Source: Pseudomonas sp. GM79
GTDB taxonomy: Bacteria; Pseudomonadota; Gammaproteobacteria; Pseudomonadales; Pseudomonadaceae
Assembly: GCF_000282495.1 (NCBI RefSeq)
Contig: NZ_AKJE01000049.1
Coordinates: 51,239 to 115,238, forward strand
DNA length: 64,000 nucleotides
Reading direction: 5' to 3'
The first letter of the stretch is position 1. Each line of letters starts with the position of its first letter. A program made the position numbers and the translations under genes. The notes under the pieces were generated by a model. That model was given only the letters and a program-made list of their open reading frames with translations. It was not told where the DNA came from and made no database searches. Of the stretch, positions 18,399 to 28,012 are shown one piece after another.

Positions 18399-19076
18399 AT
18401 GAATCGTCCGCTGTTTGTTTCTCTAGATGGGCCCAAGGGTTCCGGCAAAACCACACTGTTGGAGGCCGTTACGAAAGTACTGAGGGCAGACAACAAAAAG
18501 GTGATCCGACTTTGCGAGAGTAAAAGCGATCCCTATAGGGGTGAAACAATGGCCCTCGTTAACAAACTCGTCAGAAATCCCTCCCGGGATTTGGAGTTGG
18601 AGGTTTGTGAGCGCTTTGCTGATAGCCGTACCTGGATATCCCAGCATGTGCTGGCTAAAGAGCCACCAGGCAGCATCATCTTGATCGATCGCTGGTACCC
18701 GTCTGATGCCGCGTTTCGCCGGATCGTCCCGTTTGCAGAGATTCTACAGTTGAACATTGATCGAAACGTGCGAGTGCCAGACCTGCATGTTGGGGTTGTC
18801 ACCGCCCCTGAAATTTCATGGGCGAGGGCAGCGGCACGACGGCGTGGGCTGAGCAGTACTGTGATCCATAAGCTGGAAGAACATGTCGCTTGTACCAAGG
18901 CGTTCGAGCTCGCGATTGCAGATCACGGCTGGGTTTTATGCCGTAACGAAGGAACGATCGAAGACGCAACGATGCAGGTAATTTCTGAGATCTATAGAGT
19001 CCTTCGATGCCCCGTAGGCGAAGTTCGCTGCGCCAGCCTTGATGAGGTTGAGATAGCCGTAGATACAGATCGTTAG
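18399..19076 (+). CDS. Thymidylate-kinase-like P-loop protein
   Basis: A 225-residue P-loop kinase of the dTMP-kinase fold. The Walker A is GPKGSGKTT (residues 11-19), and the DR[YW] substrate motif appears as IDRWYPSDAAFRR around residue 100. A lid-like arginine segment follows (WARAAARRRGLSST). It differs from housekeeping Tmk: the E-P-G motif after strand 2 is replaced (CESKSDPYRG), so the substrate may not be dTMP. The ribosome site is poor (GAAG right before ATG). Neighbours offer no pathway clue. Confidence 0.75.
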   Translation: MNRPLFVSLDGPKGSGKTTLLEAVTKVLRADNKKVIRLCESKSDPYRGETMALVNKLVRNPSRDLELEVCERFADSRTWISQHVLAKEPPGSIILIDRWYPSDAAFRRIVPFAEILQLNIDRNVRVPDLHVGVVTAPEISWARAAARRRGLSSTVIHKLEEHVACTKAFELAIADHGWVLCRNEGTIEDATMQVISEIYRVLRCPVGEVRCASLDEVEIAVDTDR

Positions 19077-19192
19077 CAGGATTGAAGATTCCCAGCTACT
19101 CAATAGGTCGACACGATCAGTGCCGTAGCGCTGAGCCTTGCTATATTCCTTTGATCTCTAAATGCCATGTAGGCCTTTACAAGGATGTGTTT

Positions 19193-19708
19193 ATGCGCGT
19201 ACTCCTGACTCTCGCCTTAATTGCCGTGCTCTCTGGTTGCGCGGATTCACACCGCTGGTCACCACAACAAAATGGCTCAGCACGTATTGCGGCAAACGAG
19301 CGGATCTTTGTCACGACGCCTGCTGACGGCGAATACGGTGATAACGTCTACAGCGGCTCTGGTCGTAACACTACCAAGATCATTTACAACGCCACGAGCG
19401 CCAAGTCCCGTCTGGTGCGCATTGGCGGTTTGGCTGAAAATTTTGAGGATGCCGTCACCCAAGCTCAAGGCGCAGACCAAGACATCTTGATCTTCCCAAC
19501 CATCCTGCACTGGGAAGATCGAGCGACAGAATGGTCGATGATCCCGGACAAAGTAGAAATCAAAGTCGAAGTCATACGGGTTCAAACTGGCGATGTCATT
19601 AGCTCTGGGATTATCAAGGGCAGTAGTGGGCTGGCTACTTTCGGAGGGGATCACCCCCAAGACCTGTTACCGGAACCGGTTAATGAGTTTGTTTCGTCGC
19701 TGTTTTAA
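19193..19708 (+). CDS. DUF4823 lipoprotein
   Basis: A 171-residue outer-envelope lipoprotein. The start chosen is ATG 19193 with AAGGA upstream, rather than the earlier 19082, because it gives a clean lipoprotein signal (VLLTLALIAVLSGC) with the lipidated cysteine at residue 16. The body (RIFVTTPADGEYG, AQGADQDILIFPTILHWEDR) matches DUF4823, a family common in Pseudomonas and of unknown function. It is the last clear species-genome gene before the accessory block. Confidence 0.85.
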   Translation: MRVLLTLALIAVLSGCADSHRWSPQQNGSARIAANERIFVTTPADGEYGDNVYSGSGRNTTKIIYNATSAKSRLVRIGGLAENFEDAVTQAQGADQDILIFPTILHWEDRATEWSMIPDKVEIKVEVIRVQTGDVISSGIIKGSSGLATFGGDHPQDLLPEPVNEFVSSLF

Positions 19709-19828
19709 ACTGGCTGGGGCAGATACCAGTAAGGCCGCGGGTGAGTTGTTCTGTGTTCAGGCGTGACTGCGACTGGTCGGGATGTCTCATCCTGGCTTAT
19801 CCATCACCGCATGGCAGGCGTTGAGAAT

Positions 19829-19873
19829 TCACCATTGATTTGATGCAGAGCCTGCTTCTCTTAAGCCTGGGTA
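19829..19873 (+). repeat. Left copy of a 45-base inverted repeat bounding the accessory block
   Basis: This segment (TCACCATTGATTTGATGCAG, then AGCCTGCTTCTCTTAAGCC and TGGGTA) recurs on the other strand at 63325-63370 with four mismatches and one single-base gap. Outside these 45 bases the flanks are unrelated. The two copies point away from each other, as the terminal repeats of a mobile element would, and enclose 43.5 kb that holds the integrase and all the defence genes. A dispersed intergenic repeat that happens to occur twice is the alternative. Confidence 0.7.
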
Positions 19874-20400
19874 CGGCTAAAAACACGAAGGACATGGCTC
19901 GTTGAGAGAGTGGACGCAAGAAGCGTTTGTCGAATCAATGCCTAACGACTTAGGTAGAAGTTCCGCCCTGACACATCATTTAACATAATATACATTACGC
20001 GTAACGAGATGTTTCAGGATTAGCCCGGTTGCACGCAGATTTGGAAGCCCTCAATCCATCCAAGCCCTTCATCCTTGCGTCAGCTTTCCAATCAGCTCTG
20101 AATGCTCGGGAAACTGCTCTCTGAGCTTCTGCCGATGTGGCCCCCCCTTAAAGATGGCGCCTTAAGTGGCGCCACCCATTTTTGTTTCGAAAGCCTTGTA
20201 GGCCGTGCCTCTGCGAACATTCTTCACTCTCGGAGAACGCCATTTCAGTGCTTTTTAATCTGGCGGAATAGGCCCTAACACATGGTATGACTACTTTTTT
20301 GTTAGTTCGGGACGCCGTATGCCGCGTAGAAATGCTTCCACGCGTCCTGGCAAGCGCCCATTTCGAGCATGTTGCCCCAGTGCAATAAAGAGCCCGAATG
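19874..20400. other. Non-coding stretch inside the left edge of the block
   Basis: No gene can be supported here. It includes an AT-rich patch near 19975-20000 with ATTACGCGTAA, and a short segment near 20135-20190 (GGCGCCTTAAGTGGCGCC, a near-perfect palindrome at about 20157-20174). These could be integrase or transposase contact sites, but nothing identifies them. Confidence 0.4.
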
Positions 20401-20404
20401 CACG

Positions 20405-21066
20405 ACCTCTTTTATAACTGGCTGAAACCTTTAAAAATGGCCCCGTCTGTAGCCCAATGAAAACGATGGTTTGCGATGTTCTGAAACCTAAAAAGCGCTC
20501 GCAATATGTGCTTGGCCGCGTAGGTTCGATCGTTCGCATCAGAATGCTCCAGTCTCATCGACCGGTACGCGAAGATCCAGAAAGATCGAATATCAGGGCA
20601 GTAACCCGGAAGCTACGCCTAGGTAGTCTAAACTTCGCCTGCGCCATGAAAGCTAAGCTTGGTTGAGGGCGTGCAACACCGGCGTGCGTTGCGTGAATAA
20701 ACATTGGAGCGAGCGACCGATATGTCAGCTCAGAGAGATTCAAGCACGGAGAATAGCGCTATATAGACGAAAGGAGCGTATCTAAAGGTGTATTCCAGAC
20801 TGAAGCTTCGAAGAAGCTTCATTATAAAATCACTAACAGTTCTTGATTTCAAGAGTTTTTCTTATGGGCTGACATTCTTATGGGCTGACAACTGGTTGTT
20901 CAAGATACCCCCCCTCATTTAAAAAGCTTTTAAAAATGATCGAAACCTTTAAAACTGGTCAGACCCACTAATTATGGCGGTTGCTGCCGTGCAGTCCGTA
21001 TTATTAGGATGGTGCAGCTATAACACTTTTAGAAATGGCTGAATCTTTTAAAAATGGCCCCTTAGG
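20405..21066. repeat. Cluster of GAAACCTTTAAAAATGG-type repeats (possible IS ends)
   Basis: A short motif recurs. At 20411-20452 it is GGCTGAAACCTTTAAAAATG; at 20928-20968 it is a double version with CGAAACCTTTAAAACTGG; at 21024-21066 it is GGCTGAATCTTTTAAAAATG. Multiple ~20-base repeats of this kind are seen at the ends of IS21-like elements, but no transposase frame remains here. A second small repeat, TTATGGGCTGACA, occurs twice in tandem at about 20862-20890. The stretch is otherwise without a gene. The IS21 link is inference. Confidence 0.45.
20801..20821. repeat. Perfect hairpin in the non-coding left edge
   Basis: TGAAGCTTC (20801-20809), a GAA loop and GAAGCTTCA (20813-20821) form a perfect nine-base stem. 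It is not followed by a T run and no gene ends next to it. It may be part of a recombination site or a leftover of a mobile element. Confidence 0.5.
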
Positions 21067-21336
21067 TTATGGTTGTAGTAAAGCCCAAACCCTCAATCTA
21101 AAGCGCTATTGGCGCCTCTCAATAGCTGGGTAGTTTGAGCACGGAACCCGCACAGTTTGAGGCTTGTGGCCGTGCAGTCGGCGTTTCTCAGCCAGGGCTC
21201 AGTCAAAACTGTCAATATATAAATAATTAGTCTTTAGTTGTCTGGTCATCAGTCAAGCTTTGAAAGAGAAAACTTGCAAAGACATGTTTTCCATGTATAA
21301 CCTACATGCCATCGATCAAATGGTTAGGGCTATGCG

Positions 21337-22746
21337 ATGAGCGATTCATCCAGGCAGACGGACACGCTCGCCTCGAACAAACGGAAGGATACGCCCCCTA
21401 CTTCCGATAACTCCCAGAATCGGAAATTTGCAATGCAGTATCCCGTGAAGGATAACAAGATGCCGGGGCCGTATCCGCTGTTCAACACCTATAAGGAATT
21501 CGTCAATCACACTAGCGACGAACCCGACCCGTGCCTACCGCTGGTGATGAACTATCTGGCGAACTTTGATGCGCATCTGAAACCCGTGGACGGTTTCGAA
21601 GCCGTCCGTGGTTTTCTGCGTTCATATTCCAACGTCGAGGCGACATTCGTTTCATATCGCACCCATGCCGAGCGCCTGCTGCTTTGGACATTGTTGATCA
21701 GAAAGAAGCCCCTGATGGAGTTGCGTCGCGCAGACGCCGAAGCCTTCTTGGAGTTCTGCATGGCTCCACCCATAGGTTGGCTTGGCCCCGTGACACGCAG
21801 CAGGTTTCTGATCGTGGCATCCGACAAAGATTCAGAGCTGTGCCCAAATCCACGCTGGCACCCATTCTCGCTGAAGACAGCAAATCACATAAGCAATGCA
21901 GAAGATCTTGACGGCCCAGTTGCTGGCGTTCCGTACCAGCCATCACGAGGGAGCATTTCCCAAGTTTTCTCGGTTTGCAGCAGCTTGTACGAATACGCCC
22001 TCGATGAGGGCCTGACGTCGACGAATCCCTTCAGGGCGATCAAACAGAAATCGCGCTTCAAAGCGTCGCGCTCAATGGAGCAAACCGGACGTGCCCTCAC
22101 ACCTCTTCAATGGGACTTCGTACTGAGCACCGCAGAAAAAATGGCAGCAATGGCTCCTGAACAACATGAACGCACTCTGTTCATAGCCGCGACGTTGTTT
22201 TCGATGTACCTACGCGTTTCAGATGTCTGTGGTCGGGTGAATTGGCAGCCAACAATGGGATCCTTCAAGACAGATCATGAAGGCAACTGGTGGTTCCACC
22301 TCATTGGTAAGGGTGACAAAGCCGCCAAGGTAGCTGTAAGACCACAATACATTGATCGTTACCTAAAGCGCTACCGACGCTTCATTGGGCTGTCTGAACT
22401 GCCATTACCTAATGAACAGACCCCTCTGATTGCGACCTTAAATGGTCGTCCAGGGTTATCCACTCGAATGGTTCATTCGATCATCCAGAAGCTATTTGAC
22501 CGCGCTGTTGATGAAATGGTGAGCGAAGATCGCCAACCTGGCGAGATCGAGGCTCTGCGGGTGGCCTCCACACACTGGCTAAGGCATACGGCTGCGACAC
22601 TCGATGCCCCTTGGCGAGACCCCAAGGACTTGCAGATGGATCTACGTCACAACAATTTGTCCACAACTCAGGACATCTACTACAGCAGTTATGAAGATAA
22701 GCGCGCGTACTCGCTTAAAAAACTAGGTTTGAAAAATCGCGACTAA
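21337..22746 (+). CDS. Tyrosine site-specific recombinase (island integrase)
   Basis: A 469-residue tyrosine recombinase, longer than XerC/D (~300), with an extended N-terminus of about 60 polar residues, then a SAM-like core-binding domain (about 75-250) and a catalytic domain. The catalytic set is visible: Arg in YLRVSDV (about 293), Lys in GKGDKAAK (about 325), H-x-x-R in THWLRHTAA (about 413-417), a second His in LRHNNLSTT and the nucleophile Tyr in DIYYSS (about 447). It is the only integrase in the window and lies 1.5 kb inside the left repeat, pointing inward, as expected for an island integrase. No tRNA target was seen. The ribosome site is weak. Confidence 0.92.
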   Translation: MSDSSRQTDTLASNKRKDTPPTSDNSQNRKFAMQYPVKDNKMPGPYPLFNTYKEFVNHTSDEPDPCLPLVMNYLANFDAHLKPVDGFEAVRGFLRSYSNVEATFVSYRTHAERLLLWTLLIRKKPLMELRRADAEAFLEFCMAPPIGWLGPVTRSRFLIVASDKDSELCPNPRWHPFSLKTANHISNAEDLDGPVAGVPYQPSRGSISQVFSVCSSLYEYALDEGLTSTNPFRAIKQKSRFKASRSMEQTGRALTPLQWDFVLSTAEKMAAMAPEQHERTLFIAATLFSMYLRVSDVCGRVNWQPTMGSFKTDHEGNWWFHLIGKGDKAAKVAVRPQYIDRYLKRYRRFIGLSELPLPNEQTPLIATLNGRPGLSTRMVHSIIQKLFDRAVDEMVSEDRQPGEIEALRVASTHWLRHTAATLDAPWRDPKDLQMDLRHNNLSTTQDIYYSSYEDKRAYSLKKLGLKNRD

Positions 22747-23506
22747 TTTTCAGAGACACGATGGCGAGCTCTCTGTATCGAACGACTCTTGCTCTGGAGT
22801 ATTTTGGAGGCAAAAAAACCTATAAGTGCCTACCAACGTTTCTTTGCGTGGCGTGGTTAGGAACTAACTAACAAGCCTGCCCTACTCTTTACGGGGTTAT
22901 TTCTAGTAAGCCTTTTTAGCTCTACTAAATAGTCATTTAGTTGAGCTAGCTATACTATTTTGCCCGTGGGCTAAATCTCTGCATCAGCCACACGACTTCA
23001 TTTTGAACGCTATCTTGCCTTGGCATTGCACCTCCTCAGCAACAGCTGGGATACGTGGTTTAGGCAACACTCCTCTTATTAGGCTTACGTGCAGTAAATC
23101 GTTAGATGACTTGTTGTGCAATATTGCAAGCTTCCAGAAGCTCCTGACCCCCTCATACCAAAATACTGAAAGCTCATCCTGTGGGCGTGGCTCTCCAAGC
23201 TCGGCTGTCGTGAATCATGCCGCCCGCAAGGCGTCCGTCTTGACACTGCGGATTTCCATCCTCACGCCTGTGCGGTTTCTGCGTGGTGGTCATAGTTTGG
23301 GGTTCTCAACGAAGTCGGCGCTCGATACGAGCCCCCTGCTCGAGGCTTCAGGCTCTGAAATTTCTTGCGAAATTAACGCTACGCACAGCGTTGAATCCGC
23401 TTAGCAGTAGCCTCCGCGAATTCATCGATACCCATGGGGTCACTGGAAAATGACCTTTCGTTCTGCCATGAGATCATTACCCTCATGAGCGCCCTGCTCC
23501 TTTCAA
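22747..23506. other. Non-coding gap between the integrase and the first OLD/helicase pair
   Basis: A 133-codon frame (23003-23404) has no ribosome site, skewed composition and no recognisable motif, and I do not accept it. The sequence near 23218-23270 (GGCTGTCGTGAATCATGCCG and later TTTCCATCCTCACGCCTG) resembles the segment upstream of the Wadjet module at 37366-37425 (GGCTGTCGTAAACCACGCCC and TTTCATCCTCGTGCCC), so a shared intergenic sequence may occur at module borders. Confidence 0.4.
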
Positions 23507-24574
23507 TTACGGCACCCACATCGGCAGTTTCGAGTTGCCAGGCTTATCGATAATGATCGCCAGGCTTTGCTTGGCGCGCGTAGCTGCAACATAAAAGGCG
23601 GCCGCTGGCGTGGACTCGAGATACGTCTGCTTCTGGATGAAAGCTTTGATCGGCGCGGTTGGCATGATCAGCACACGTTCGAACGTGGCGCCTTTCGATA
23701 CCTTGAAATTCATGAAGTGCAAAGCGAACTCCTTGCCAGAAGCTATAGTGCTGCGAAGGCACTGAGGTCGGTATTGCTCAACGTATTGATGAACGTGCTT
23801 GGAGTGCACTAAGTACACGCCATCATGCTCAGACACCGCGTGGTTCTCTGACGTGGTTCCGGGGAAGCCCCATGACGTATCAAAAATGGTGTCAGAGAAC
23901 ATCGCGATTTCAGTTCGGCAGCGGTAAGTCGTGGTCGCATAGTCAATGCTAAGCAGCCCTGCTTTTTCGCGCACAAGAAACCACTCAAGCGCACCTGCGT
24001 ACCCATACTGTTTGTTTTTCTGTCCCCTCGGGTTTGTCGAGAGCACCGCCTGGCGCACGTCACCAACCATGCGGACGTCGATCCTCGACTCAAGTAATTC
24101 ATGGACGATTTCCCAATCGTAGCCACAGAGATCTTGTACCTCGTCGATCAGTATTTCGTCGTAGAGACATCCAAGTCTGCGTATCAACGCTGGGGTGGCC
24201 GCCATAAGCTCCCGCGCGAGGCGGCCGAGCTCGCATGCGTAGATCTGGTTGCTACCATCCATGAATCTCTGCTTGCCGTTCGCGTACATGCTGGGGCGAC
24301 CTTCGAAGTTGAAGCCCCCTACCCGCTCACCCGGGAATTTGAATGGTAGGAACGGCTTTGCAAAGTGGCGAAGCAAGAATGTGTACCAGCCAAGCACTTC
24401 GATGCTGTGGCGATCGCCGGCTTGGGAGCCGAGGCGATGGATCAGTTCCTGCTGATTGGTCTGAGTGTACGTGACAACGAGCACACGCCGTTCGGTAGGT
24501 AGCGCTTTGCAGTGATCGACCAGTCCTTGAGTTTTCCTACCACCAGCGACAGCCAAGGTCAGTAGATTAGGCAT
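23507..24574 (-). CDS. Short UvrD/SF1-type helicase, Gabija GajB-like
   Basis: A 355-residue SF1 helicase-like protein, shorter than typical GajB (~490). The P-loop is unusual: AVAGGRKTQG near the N-terminus keeps the KT but replaces GxGK by GGRK. Motif II is IDEVQD (about 143-148), then MVGDVRQAVL, and the C-terminal AATRAKQSLAI is a standard motif VI. It overlaps the upstream OLD-nuclease gene by eight bases, so the two are one unit. In Gabija the helicase partner senses or unwinds DNA ends and works with the OLD nuclease against phage. Given the short length and altered P-loop, its ATPase activity is uncertain. Confidence 0.85.
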   Translation of the reverse strand: MPNLLTLAVAGGRKTQGLVDHCKALPTERRVLVVTYTQTNQQELIHRLGSQAGDRHSIEVLGWYTFLLRHFAKPFLPFKFPGERVGGFNFEGRPSMYANGKQRFMDGSNQIYACELGRLARELMAATPALIRRLGCLYDEILIDEVQDLCGYDWEIVHELLESRIDVRMVGDVRQAVLSTNPRGQKNKQYGYAGALEWFLVREKAGLLSIDYATTTYRCRTEIAMFSDTIFDTSWGFPGTTSENHAVSEHDGVYLVHSKHVHQYVEQYRPQCLRSTIASGKEFALHFMNFKVSKGATFERVLIMPTAPIKAFIQKQTYLESTPAAAFYVAATRAKQSLAIIIDKPGNSKLPMWVP

Positions 24575-26171
24575 TGTGGATGAACTCCGCCGCAGCCTTC
24601 ATGTAGGCAGGTGGGCTGAGCACCTCATCCGACTCAGCCAGTCGAATTGCCCCTTCTGTTTTCTCGCGCGCCATCCAGGTCAATAGGGTTGCTGCCGCAG
24701 TGATGCCAAGCATCTTGCGCAACTGAGGCTCGCCGTTCGCTGTAATAAGCTGGGGTTCGAGCGTGGTGCCGTCAGCGACGGTGCCGATGAACAGCTCTCT
24801 GCGCCTCACGTCCAGCCACTTTAGAACCGGAGTACGTAGGTCGATTGGGTCAACGCCATCGTTGTCGCGCATCACAGCTACAGGCTTGTTGATCGCGGCG
24901 CAAAGCTCAAGGCATCGCGCTAGGGCCAGCCCACGCATACTGATGACATCTATCCCGTGGGCCATCGGGCGTACGCCGAAACAATCCTTATAGACGCGTT
25001 CGAAGATGATTTCGTCGGACGGCCCTTCGACCAAGACAACCTTTTTCGCCAGCACTAGGCGGAGGGTGTCGTAGCCAGGCAGTCTTTGGAAATAGCTCAC
25101 TGTCTCTGGATGAAGTTCTGTGATTTTGGACGCGCTGTTGCGGTGAAGAAGTAGCAATGCGTCGAGGCCGAGCCGGTTCAACACGTATGTGCTGTGAGTC
25201 GAAATGAAGAGCTGCTGCTCTTCCGTCGCCAGATTTTCGATGCGATTGAGTAGAGTGGTAAGGCTCGTGTGAGATAGATGATTTTCGGGCTCCTCAATCA
25301 TCACGATGTTCGCCTTCGAGGAATGGCGCTTCATCGCGAGTGAGATCTTGATTGCAGCCTGTTGGCCCTGGCCAGCCATCGCAAATGGCAGGCCGTCGAC
25401 ATGTGGAGTGACCACGCTTTCCCAAGATGTGCGGGATGTCTGATCCATCGCCAACGCCATGGGCTCTTCCTGGAGCGCTGCGCTTAGACCCGAAAGTCGC
25501 TTGTTCACAGGCGCTAACGCGCCATCTGTCATGGACGCTTTGATATTGCGGTAGTCCAGCGAAATCTCTGCTTTCTCGGATGACTCCAAGTGGTCGCTAA
25601 GGATCTGGCGGAGATGGTAATCAACGCCGGCGGCGGATTTGACCGTGCGAGAATCGATGGTGGCCACGGAGAGCGCCCGCGGCCGACGTGTGAGTTCGCT
25701 ATCAGCGAACGATCGCCATTCGTAGGTGTAGTACTCAACTGGGAGTAGCGGTGAAGGATTTTTGAGCCATTCATCCAGCTCGTCCTTGTACTCCTCGTTG
25801 GGGAAAATGGAGAGAAAGACACCAGGACAAGCGTTCGTTGGAACGTCGGCATTCACTGCGCCCAGCAGCCCCTGTAGTTCATCCGTGTCTTGCAAATAGA
25901 GCTCGATGAGAATCTGCGGGAGCGCCGGCTTCATTCCAGTTCTTCTTAGGGTCAGAAACTCGGTGACCACCTCGGTGTTAAACCAGTGAGGGTTCAGCTC
26001 CTCCAGGATCCCCTTGCCACCGATCCGCCCGTTGAGCGCCAATGAGATGGCCTCCATTAAGGTGGACTTCCCGGCGTCGTTGTCTCCGACCAGGATGTTC
26101 ATACCCGGGTTGGGCTTCAGCAGGAAATCTTTGTAGATGCGGTACCCACGGATGCGGATTTTGGTGATCAC
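24567..26171 (-). CDS. OLD-family ATPase/TOPRIM nuclease, Gabija GajA-like (pair 1)
   Basis: A 534-residue protein close to GajA size. The ABC-type ATPase half has Walker A GDNDAGKST (29-37), a GQGQQAAIKISLA signature (about 260), Walker B NIVMIEEPENHLS (about 287-297) and the H-loop FISTHST. The C-terminal TOPRIM nuclease half has the glutamate in VVLVEGPSDE (about 377) and the DxD-type acidic pair in VMRDNDG (about 428). GajA nicks DNA when nucleotide pools fall during phage infection. The start is GTG 26171 behind an AAGGAAG site. It is translationally coupled to the helicase gene. Other OLD-based defences exist, so Gabija-like is the safest name. Confidence 0.88.
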   Translation of the reverse strand: MITKIRIRGYRIYKDFLLKPNPGMNILVGDNDAGKSTLMEAISLALNGRIGGKGILEELNPHWFNTEVVTEFLTLRRTGMKPALPQILIELYLQDTDELQGLLGAVNADVPTNACPGVFLSIFPNEEYKDELDEWLKNPSPLLPVEYYTYEWRSFADSELTRRPRALSVATIDSRTVKSAAGVDYHLRQILSDHLESSEKAEISLDYRNIKASMTDGALAPVNKRLSGLSAALQEEPMALAMDQTSRTSWESVVTPHVDGLPFAMAGQGQQAAIKISLAMKRHSSKANIVMIEEPENHLSHTSLTTLLNRIENLATEEQQLFISTHSTYVLNRLGLDALLLLHRNSASKITELHPETVSYFQRLPGYDTLRLVLAKKVVLVEGPSDEIIFERVYKDCFGVRPMAHGIDVISMRGLALARCLELCAAINKPVAVMRDNDGVDPIDLRTPVLKWLDVRRRELFIGTVADGTTLEPQLITANGEPQLRKMLGITAAATLLTWMAREKTEGAIRLAESDEVLSPPAYMKAAAEFIHNA

Positions 26172-26796
26172 GTTCGACTTCCTTGGCGAGTTGGTACTAT
26201 ATGGCGCTTTGATGGGCGGGTTGCCTGATGCTATAAGCGAAGCGGTACGTTGTCGACTCCGTCATTTTCTGCTGTACACCCCTTCTTTCGCTGCTCCGCC
26301 AGACATGGCAGCCCATCAAGGAAAAGGCGAATGACCAGTATCGAGAAGGATTTGGCAGACATCAGAAGGTTGACCAGGATCTCTCTCCCGGAAAGTGGTA
26401 ACTACTTGTTCCGCCTGGGAGTCGCAGTCTGTGGCTTCACTTCTGTCACAGCTTCAAATTCAAGCTAATGCTGAGCGATCAACCGCCTCGGAGATGTTGC
26501 GACGCCTGGATGTCTTGAGCGACTCGATAATGGAGCCCCTTTGAGTGAATGCCATATCGACTTGCAGCAGCTTGCTGAACTACCGCAAGAGTCTCACCAG
26601 ATAGGCTGTTGGCTCATCCGCGACACCGATATCCCGATCCTTGGAAGATCCGTTTTCTGTAGTACTGGCCCCCTGTGCGCGCGTCCAATAAGATTTTATC
26701 GGTACGACTGGACAGGCCTTGAAGCTCTATTTCCTGTAGCAGGCATATCACTCGACCCATAGCCCGTCTATGATCGGCTGATCTCAAAATGCCTGC
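26172..26796. other. Gap with a possible small gene relic
   Basis: The only coding-like stretch is 26331-26468 on the plus strand. It starts MTSIEKDLADIRRLTRISLP after a GGAAAAGG stretch and runs 45 codons, after which another frame remains open to 26544 (ending RRLDVLSDSIMEPL). This looks like one small protein broken by a frameshift. I do not recognise the family. The remaining bases to 26796 hold nothing I can support. Confidence 0.35.
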
Positions 26797-27369
26797 ATGG
26801 GGTGGTTCATCATGGACGAGCAACTCGGACGCTTACACGCTACAGCCTGCTTTAACTCAGCCTCCACGTTTAACGAGCCAACGCTGCGTAGCAAAGAGTA
26901 TGCAAACGCGGCGCTCACCGAGTTTGTCAAACTTCAGCGTGAGCAGCCCGAGATTCTGAGCACGCTCCTCAAAGGGGGAAATCAGGGCGCCAAACGGTTG
27001 AACACCGACCCTTACCAAGGGCTTCGTGAGGTTATCCAGAACGCTGATGATCTGAATGCCACCTCCGTGCAGTTTGCTGTGCAGACCGTCCAGGGCAACA
27101 AACAGTTGGTCATCGTTCACAACGGATTGCCTGTTGAGTTGCCCCACGTGCTGCCGATGATCTACCCATTCTATTCCACCAAGCAGAAATCGGCGGAGTT
27201 GAAGGGACGGTTTGGCATCGGCCTAAAGACCCTCACCCAACTGGGCGAAAATCTTACAGTCCACAGCGCGCCCTTCCATTTCGGCTCACGCGATGACCAT
27301 GTGGCAATGGTGGAAGAAGCCGTCCCTATTGACAATTTCTACGACCCCCACGCCAACCAGAGATGCTAG
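26797..27369 (+). pseudogene. Truncated sacsin-like HSP90-type ATPase
   Basis: A 190-residue frame containing a GHKL (HSP90/histidine-kinase-type) ATP-binding fold: the N-box QGLREVIQNADD (E78, N82, D85) and the G-box LKGRFGIGLKTL. Bacterial sacsin-like proteins with this start are usually over 1000 residues, and several occur in defence loci. Here the protein stops at 27369, shortly after the nucleotide-binding domain, and no continuation was found in other frames of the next 640 bases. It is therefore most likely the 5' remnant of a larger gene. There is no good ribosome site at either ATG (26797 or 26812). Confidence 0.75.
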
Positions 27370-28012
27370 CGTGTCGTTCGGCGGAATTGCTTTGCGAGCC
27401 GTCCCAAGCGCTCGAAACGGAGATTAATGGGGTTTCCGGTGAGCGCCCGCACATCCCGGGCAGGCTTCAAAAATTCTGTTAAAAGCCGTTAAAGTGCTCA
27501 TTCGGAATAGTGCGCTCAGAAAAGAGTTCATCTGCAGGATACGCCTCAGACTTCGACGCTGTTAGTCATCACCCAGCCCTTCCCTGCCTGAGCCCCTGGC
27601 ACCAACGTGACTTGAATAGCGCCAAGCGGCCTGCATTCTTATGGAAAAAGTGACCAATTAAATGGAGTTGATAACCATCAAATCCCAACGACACGGAACG
27701 CAGAGATTCGGATCAAAGGAAGGGGCATCAACGAAGAGTTCCAATTTTCGAGCGCAGGATACGTACGGTCGTTTGAAAGCTTGTTCGTAGCCCGGGAAGC
27801 ATTCGGTGACCTGGGCAAATCAAAATCCAACGCTTAAAGCTCCCTTCGAGCAGCCACGCTGACGAGAAGCCCGAATCGACTCCAAGGCGTGGCACTCGGG
27901 ATGAACAGACACTAGCTCTGCCCCTTCTTATCGTACTATCTCACGCCCAATGCCCCGCCCTTTTGACCCAAATTCGCAGCGGCTCTGATCAAAGCAGTAA
28001 AGAAGGATATCT
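27370..28012. other. Non-coding stretch after the truncated ATPase
   Basis: No gene with a ribosome site or known motif was found. One frame is open for about 45 codons up to a stop near 27836 (containing FSSAGYVRSFESLFVAREAF) but has no start and no recognisable family. It may be debris from the deleted part of the neighbouring ATPase locus. Confidence 0.35.

Noticed and set aside
23003..23404. 133-codon plus-strand frame after the integrase
   Set aside because: No ribosome site, no motif, Ser/Leu-biased composition typical of a random frame.
26541..26823. Two overlapping short frames on opposite strands upstream of the truncated ATPase
   Set aside because: Neither has a ribosome site or motif; both are compatible with chance.
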